Assembly (NCBI RefSeq): GCF_018812025.1
Contig: NC_063054.1
Span: forward strand, 10,654,082 to 10,718,081
Length of the DNA stretch: 64,000 bases
From: Megalobrama amblycephala
Lineage: Eukaryota > Chordata > Actinopteri > Cypriniformes > Xenocyprididae
Direction of reading: 5' to 3'
The notes under the pieces are model-generated. The model searched no databases. It was not told where the DNA came from and worked only from the letters and a program-made list of their open reading frames with translations. The position numbers and the translations under genes are program-made. Positions 58,601-64,000 of the stretch are shown here, piece by piece. Positions within the stretch are counted from its first letter, which is position 1; each line of letters opens with the position of its first letter.

Positions 58601-61600
58601 TCATTATTACATTAATAATGATAAACATTATTACATTATTGCTGCCTGACCATGAAATATGTGAATACTCAAAAGAAACAGAAACCTAAAGAGAGAGACT
58701 CACTTCCTCTGGTTGTCTGTGAGGGTGATTCCCTGTGCAGACACTTTAAAGTGAACGACAGTGGATGTGGTTGGTGGATCCATACTGAAAATCACAGTGG
58801 TGGCCTTCTGAACACCCTGAACTCCTGTCAGAGACTCCAGCTCCACGCTGCCCAGGAACCACACGTTACACGCTGAACAACACACATACACATTAGCACA
58901 TCAAACGCATTTCCTATACAATAACCACTGAAGAAATTCAACACACGCAAATATTCAATTACCTGCTCCCTGTTTAAGTAGCTCTGCTGCAGAGTTTGTA
59001 GATGTTTGTGCTGGAGATTCATTTGACTCTTCTAGAGGGTCTAAAAGAAGTATCCAGTTAGTACAGAAACATTATTTAAAAAAAAACATGCAGACACTCT
59101 AATAACTATGGAAGCTTGTTTCTGCCAATGAATAAAAAAATAAATAAAGGTAATTGCGACTTTGTATCTCACAATTCTGACTTTTTTCTAGGAATCTGTA
59201 GTCATAAAATGGCCTATTCTGATTTTTTTCTCACAATTGCGAGTTTATATATTGCAATTCCGACTTTTTTTTCTCGAAATTGAGATTATGTCTCGCAATT
59301 CTGACTTTTTTCTTGCAATTTGTTGTTATAAAATGTCCAATTCTGAGGAAAAAGTCACTTTATCTCAGAATTGCAAGTTTGTATCTCGAAATTCCAACTT
59401 TTTTCTTCACAATTGTGAGTTTATATCTCACAATTCTGACTTTTTTCTCACAATTGTGATTTTATATCTCACAATTCTGACTTTTTTCTCACAATTGTGA
59501 TTTTATATCTCGCAATTCTGGCTTTTTTTCTTGTAATTGCAAGTTTATATCTCACAATTCTGACTTTTTCTCACAATTTGTAGTTATAAAATGTCCAATT
59601 CTGAGGAAAAAGTGACTTTTTTTTTCTCAGAATTGCAAGTTTATCTCTCTTATAACATGCAATTGTGACTTTATCACGCAATTCTGACTTTATAATTTTA
59701 TATTTTATATCACTTTATACGTTTATATCACACAATTGCGAGAAAAAAAGTCAGAATTGTGAAATAAAATTCGGAATGACCTTTTTTATTTTTTATGCAG
59801 TGGCTTCCATAAATAACATTACGTACCTCTGCCTGGGATGATAAGTCTGCAGGGTAAAGCCAAGGGTGTGATGGAATGTTGACACACCAAAGCTGTGAGA
59901 CTTCCTATACATACAAGAAACATAACATTTTTAATTAGTTTAGCTAAATGTTTTACCATATTACTTTTCATACAACAATGCACAGTTGTTGCAATTTTGC
60001 TTATTTAAAAAGATATGCACTACTGTTCAAATGTTTGGAGTCAAATGTTTTTAAATGATTTTGAAAGAAGTCTGTTATGCTACAGTATATTGAGAAATAT
60101 TATTACAATTTAAAATAAATGTTTTCTATTGTAACATATTTTAAAATGTAATTTATTCCTGTGATGAAAGCTGAATTTTCAGCATCATTACTCCAGTTTT
60201 CAGTGTCACATGATCCTTCAGAAATCATTCTAATATGCTGATTTGGTGCTTCAGACACATTTATCACAAATGTTGAAATCATGCTGTGTAATATTTTTGT
60301 TGAAACTGTGATACATTTTTTTTTTTTTTATAGAATTGAAAGTTTGAAAGAACAGTATTTATTTTGAAATAGTAACAATATAAAAGTCTTTAATGTCACT
60401 TTTGATCTATTTAATGCATCTTTGCTGAACAAAATAATTAATTTCTTAAAAAAAACAAAAAAACCTACTGATCCAAATGAGTGAAAAGAAAATGGTAACA
60501 GCCACTAGAGGGAGATCTTGACCATGCAAATGATGAGGCTTTAACTAGCAGCACTCATGTCCTCATTAAAATCATGCAGACAATAACAGGTTCTTACCAA
60601 AGTAGGGTTCGTTTGGACAGCCTTTTAACCGCACACCTTTCGGTGTGCACTCGATCAGGAAATGCCGCACAAGCTCATTGGTCAGATCACCCACTGTGCA
60701 AAGAGACAGGAAATGACTTCATATGTAAAATTATTAACATAAACATAGTAGCAAGAGGAAATGGACTGAAACGTATCACACAAGCTGAGAAAGTAGCTCT
60801 GAAATGATCAGGGATCTTGTTATAAAGAGCATTTCAGCTGCTTGTTTCTAATTTTGGGCTCTACAGAGCAGCAGCAACAGCACAAGGACAGACTTTCCTG
60901 CATTTTACTCTAATCATGAGTACTTCTGATGTTTAGGAACAACAATATGTATCCTGCTTCCTCCTTAATACCTCATTCTGACTGGGCAGGCCAAGTTTCT
61001 GAACACCAAACAGGCATAATTGATGTTGAGGATAGACAGTCTTTGTTTGTTTGATACAATAAACTCTTATCTCAAAATGCAATTTCTCATGATACAGAAA
61101 ATAAATAATAGCTAAAAATACAGCATTATACTGCATGAAACCCCCTCCAGCCATCTAGAACTAAGAATCAGATGGTGACCGACAGTGTGTGTGTGTCTCC
61201 CTTCCTTCCTGTGATTGAGAGACACACCGTGTTTACGGAGGGGCTTTGGATATGAACGCTCCAGCTGTGTTCACACTCATTCAGCTGTTCCTCACACAAT
61301 AGTGTTGGGATGTTCAGCTCTTCAGGGTCTTAAAGTCCATCAAATATTTCTCTGCAGTTCATTCTTGTACATTCAGAGTCTATGGACAGTTCATATTTAC
61401 ACAGAGTGTTTAAAGTTGGCATGAAACGGAAGTCTTTTCTTCCCTATTGTGATATACATGGCAAAGCTGAATTTTCAGCATCATTACGCCAGTCTTCAGT
61501 GTCACGTGATCCTTCGTTCTAATATGATTTGCTGCTATTTATATATTGGAAATACATTCATACTTTTATTCAGCAAGGATGAATTAAATTAATCAAAAGT

Positions 61601-61687
61601 GACAGTATAGAGACATTTATGTTACAAAAGCTTTCTAATTCAGATAAATGCTGTTCTTTTGAACTTTCTATTCACCAAAGAATCCTG

Positions 61688-61721
<34 letters not shown>

Positions 61722-62499
61722 TACACAACATTGATAGCAATAAGAAATGTTTCTTGAGCATCAAATCATCATATTAGAATGATTTCTGAAGGATCATGTG
61801 ACACTGAAGACTGGAGTAATGATGCTGAACATTCAGCTTTGCATCACAGGAATAAATTACATTTTAAAATATATTCAAATAGAAAACAGTTACTTTAAAT
61901 TGTAAAAATATTTCACAATATTACTGTTTTTGCTGTTTTCTGAATCAAATAAATTCAGCCTTGGTGAGAAAAAGAGACTTCTTTCAAACACAAAAAAATC
62001 TTACCAATCTAAAACCTTGCAAGTGAAAATTTCTCAAACAAACAAACAAAAAAAAGACAAAAATGTTGGGCGGGAATAGACTTAGTAAGAAGTTATTTTG
62101 ATTAAAGATTACAAGGGAACATGAATTTAAAAAAAAAAGAGTGATGTGCACAATAAATCATTTATAATAAATACTGCAACATTCCATAAAAAACGAGAAT
62201 TGTCAAACGAGGAACCCAGAGTCGGATATTTTCCACACCAAGTACTTGTTAAGTTACATAAAATATGTTTTCAAAACTCTTTATGGGCAGGTTGTGTGTT
62301 TGCCCAGTCAATTGCTTCATCGTTCAACTCGAGTTGTCATAAAAAGTAATGTGCAGCATTCTCTTACTTTTCCTGCTCTGCTGTAGAACGGAGGGTGGGG
62401 GCGTGGCCACCTTCATGGCCAATCCGTAAGCTCCTCTGAATGAGTGACTGTCTCTGATGATGAAGGAGCCTGGCTCTTTATCCTTGAGAATGCCAATAG
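55545..62499 (-). CDS. tns3: Tensin-3, C-terminal part (eight exons)
   Basis: Tensins sit at focal adhesions, where the PTB domain binds NPxY-type motifs of integrin beta tails and the SH2 domain binds phosphotyrosine proteins. The exons 62368-62499, 60598-60693, 59827-59904, 58963-59040, 58704-58872, 57865-57933, 55814-55843 and 55545-55689 join in frame with GT-AG borders to give 264 residues to a TAG stop. They include the SH2 arginine motif FIIRDS, the SH2 block [18 protein letters not shown], a linker ending AAELLKQGA, and the PTB domain from ACNVWFLG to [27 protein letters not shown] and [14 protein letters not shown] agree with tensin-3 rather than tensin-1, -2 or -4. The N-terminal phosphatase-like/C2 domains and central region lie beyond the right edge. 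Teleosts can carry two tns3 copies; which one this is cannot be told. Confidence 0.95.
55814..55843 (-). CDS. tns3: tns3 30-nt exon in PTB domain
   Basis: A very short exon between CACAG and GTGAGT encoding WTRDGCTAA with split Lys codons on both sides. It is needed to connect DPQDRK to KIFGF in frame and matches the W-x-DG pattern expected at this point. Its upstream intron (55844-57864) contains a 945-bp foldback. Confidence 0.9.
56128..57072. mobile_element. 945-bp foldback element in tns3 intron
   Basis: It starts TACAGTACAGTCCAAAAGTT and ends in the exact inverse. The arms (about 56128-56440 and about 56760-57072) pair almost base for base over some 300 bp. The centre contains CACTACCGTTCAAAAGTTTG (about 56547), the other end type of this repeat family, and a poly-T/poly-A pair. 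The arrangement is two copies of one repeat head to head. Confidence 0.9.
57213..57480. mobile_element. Fragment of TTAA-AGGTGCAG MITE in tns3 intron
   Basis: It starts TTAA-AGGTGCAGTATGTAA and continues CTGCTAGAGGTCGCTAGAGG, like the inverse of 30232-30275. The right boundary is unclear. Confidence 0.6.
57865..57933 (-). CDS. tns3: tns3 exon: PTB domain, middle
   Basis: 69 bp between TCCAG and GTACGT. It encodes [20 protein letters not shown] then DR, joined to the neighbours through Lys codons. Confidence 0.95.
57955..58445 (+). mobile_element. Dispersed repeat copy in tns3 intron (plus)
   Basis: It follows the word order TTTTATTCATCAATGATGC, AATATTAAGCAGCACAACTG, ATCATGTGACACTGAAGACT, GCAGCCTTGGTGAGCAGAAG. 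Plus orientation relative to the window, so antisense to the gene. Confidence 0.85.
58704..58872 (-). CDS. tns3: tns3 exon: PTB domain, first half
   Basis: 169 bp between TTCAG and GTGAGT. It encodes [16 protein letters not shown], then [20 protein letters not shown], the first strands of the PTB fold. Confidence 0.95.
58963..59040 (-). CDS. tns3: tns3 exon: SH2-PTB linker
   Basis: 78 bp between TTTTAG and GTAATT. It encodes [20 protein letters not shown] then LKQGA. The middle is Ser/Thr-rich and the most variable part among tensins; the ends are conserved. Confidence 0.92.
59128..59810. repeat. CACAATTCTGACTTTTTTCT array in tns3 intron
   Basis: About 25 degenerate units combining TCACAATTCTGACTTTTT and ATTGTGA/ATTGCGAG. 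ACAATTGT palindromes recur. The array occupies nearly the whole 786-bp intron and approaches the 5' splice site at 59826. Confidence 0.9.
59827..59904 (-). CDS. tns3: tns3 exon: end of SH2 domain
   Basis: 78 bp between GTATAG and GTACGT. It encodes [17 protein letters not shown] then CRLIIPGR, the last helix and strand of the SH2 fold. A simple-sequence array (about 59128-59810) fills most of the following intron and ends close to this donor. Confidence 0.95.
60018..60485 (-). mobile_element. Dispersed repeat copy in tns3 intron (minus)
   Basis: Same family as 57955-58445 but inverted: CACTACTGTTCAAATGTTTG...CAGCATCATTACTCCAG...GTGTCACATGATCCTTCAG. Confidence 0.85.
60598..60693 (-). CDS. tns3: tns3 exon: SH2 domain, middle
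   Basis: 96 bp between GCACAG and GTAAGA. It encodes [19 protein letters not shown] and the block KGCPNEPYF. It joins the preceding exon through a Met codon (A|TG). Confidence 0.95.
61460..61985. mobile_element. Inverted pair of dispersed repeat copies in tns3 intron
   Basis: 61460-61540 is a minus-orientation fragment (GAATTTTCAGCATCATTACG...CACGTGATCC). 61555-61985 is a nearly complete plus copy with a 32-base A run (61688-61719). Confidence 0.85.
62368..62499 (-). CDS. tns3: tns3 exon: SH2 domain, phosphotyrosine pocket
   Basis: 132 bp between CTGTAG and GTAAGA. It encodes [17 protein letters not shown] then [14 protein letters not shown]. The Arg in FIIRDS is the invariant phosphotyrosine-binding residue of SH2 domains, so the pocket is intact. 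It starts two bases into a codon and ends with one base of the next. Confidence 0.95.
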
Positions 62500-63215
62500 C
62501 TACAGCAAAAAATAAAATAAAATAAAAAACACAGATGTATTATGCAGTCATCTTAGAAGCAAAAGAGAACGTAAAGCTTATAAACCAGTGTAGACTTTGG
62601 TGATGGAAGCTACTTTGAGATCCACTTTAAGATCCTTTGAGAATAATCAGTTGATCAATTAACAATATATAACACCAATGAACAAAAAAAGGCAGAATAA
62701 AGCATTAATATGTGGTTTATAAGTACTAATAAACAGCCAATATGCAACCTAATAAGCAACTCGATAAAAGTGAGAATTGTTCCCCATACTGAAGTGTTAC
62801 CAACTATTATACAGTTTTGCCAAAAATAAATAATATAATTTATATTCTTGACACAAAAAGATGGAAAAAGTTAATGCAGAATAGGCATCTGTATAAACAG
62901 TCAAATGAATTGGTGAATGTTTTATTATTTTATTACCATCTGAATGAATTGATTCACTAGAAGGAATTTAAAAGGATTTTCCATTTCTTAATATGACTGA
63001 AAACAGCTGCCAGACTTTCAGTTTGCTTAAAAAAGTTGCAATAAAAACAAGGTTGTGAGGGACAGAAGGAACTTTAGTCCAAAGTATCACATCACTGTAT
63101 ACATTAGTGTTCATAATATTCAGCAAGCATTATTGAGATTCATCTTTCCATAAATTTTCAGTGGTCAACTCTAGACAACATGACAAGTGAACTATGACCT
63201 TAAAAGGTCTAGTTC
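62500..63215. other. tns3 intron, no recognised feature
   Basis: AT-rich intronic sequence upstream of the SH2 exon; no further tensin exon was found in it on the minus strand. Confidence 0.5.
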
Positions 63216-64000
63216 TGGAGCTTCTGCAAGAACCATTGAGGTTCATTCTCGTGTTACGCAGTACGTTTGAGCTTCAGCGAGAACCAATGAGGTTCATTCT
63301 CGTGTTATGCAGCACGTTTGAGCTTCAGCGAGAACCAATGAGGTTCATTCTCGTGTTACGCAGTACGTTTGAGCTTCAGCGAGAACCAATGAGGTTCATT
63401 CTCGTGTTACGCAGTACGTTTGAGCTTCAGCGAGAACCAATGAGGTTCATTCTCGTGTTACGCAGCACGTTTGAGCTTCAGCGAGAACCAATGAGGTTCA
63501 TTCTCGTGTTATGCAGCACGTTTGAGCTTCAGCGAGAACCAATGAGGTTCATTCTCGTGTTACGCAGTACGTTTGAGCTTCAGCGAGAACCAATGAGGTT
63601 CATTCTCGTGTTATGCAGCACGTTTGAGCTTCAGCGAGAACCAATGAGGTTCATTCTCGTGTTATGCAGCACGTTTGAGCTTCAGCGAGAACCAATGAGG
63701 TTCATTCTCGTGTTATGCAGCACGTTTGAGCTTCAGCGAGAACCAATGAGGTTCATTCTCGTGTTACGCAGTACGTTTGAGCTTCAGCGAGAACCAATGA
63801 GGTTCATTCTCGTGTTATGCAGCACGTTTGAGCTTCAGCGAGAACCAATGAGGTTCATTCTCGTGTTACGCAGTACGTTTGAGCTTCAGCGAGAACCAAT
63901 GAGGTTCATTCTCGTGTTACGCAGTACGTTTGAGCTTCAGCGAGAACCAATGAGGTTCATTCTCGTGTTATGCAGCACGTTTGAGCTTCAGCAAGAACCA
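63216..64000. repeat. 51-bp minisatellite in tns3 intron, runs off window
   Basis: GCTTCAGCGAGAACCAATGA recurs every 51 bp from 63271 to 63985, after one diverged first unit at about 63220. At least 16 units, nearly identical. Variation is concentrated in one segment: GTTACGCAGTACG, GTTATGCAGCACG or GTTACGCAGCACG. It contains the short inverted pair GAACC/GGTTC. There are no spacers, so this is a tandem repeat and not a CRISPR array. Confidence 0.97.

Noticed and set aside
63216..64000. Regular repeat that looks like a CRISPR array
   Set aside because: Units abut with a constant 51-bp period and no variable spacers, it lies in an intron of a vertebrate gene, and no cas genes are present.

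Overview
The window is vertebrate DNA, almost certainly from a cyprinid fish (carp, goldfish or zebrafish relatives). The evidence is GT-AG introns, long AC/AT microsatellites, a very high density of short inverted-repeat DNA transposons of types I associate with cyprinid introns, relics of DIRS-like and BEL/Pao retrotransposons, and one real gene whose protein matches vertebrate tensin-3. No bacterial-style operon, CRISPR array, rRNA or tRNA gene was seen.

Right end (about 54.4-64.0 kb, minus strand): the 3' end of tns3. Eight exons can be placed to the base (62368-62499 down to 55545-55689). All splice sites are GT-AG and the reading frame stays open across every junction. They encode the last 264 residues: the C-terminal part of the SH2 domain, a linker, the whole PTB domain and a TAG stop, followed by a 3' UTR of about 1.0-1.2 kb with two AATAAA signals. 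The 5' part of the gene lies beyond the right edge. The introns are packed with repeats: a 945-bp near-perfect foldback beside a 30-nt exon, several copies of one dispersed repeat in both orientations, an intron largely filled by a simple array, and a 51-bp minisatellite running off the window.

Left and middle (1-54.4 kb): I see no host gene. This is intergenic sequence downstream of tns3, which would fit the gene-poor side of TNS3 that faces IGFBP3 in other vertebrates (inference). It is a mosaic of mobile elements: foldback elements (1-1449, 3061-3376, 30321-30880, 51649-53916), TTAA-flanked non-autonomous elements (7207-8121, 8266-8692, 29745-30275, 52453-53694), a hAT-like element with a perfect 8-bp target duplication (35808-36877), an element with a 3-bp duplication (40530-41127), a 3.8-kb inverted-repeat element carrying two minisatellites (11130-14915), a tandem of short LTR units with a tRNA-Phe primer-binding site (14958-16376), a DIRS-like relic (about 23.7-26.9 kb, minus) and a BEL/Pao relic (about 42.1-45.7 kb, plus). 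Many are nested, up to three levels deep.

The most unusual structures are the tandem TRIM-like LTR units, the 11.1-14.9 kb element with arrays inside its arms, the 51.6-53.9 kb nest with an apparent TTAA-to-TTAA replacement, and the tns3 intronic foldback. I found no evidence for a new enzymatic or defence system; what is notable here is mobile-element architecture.
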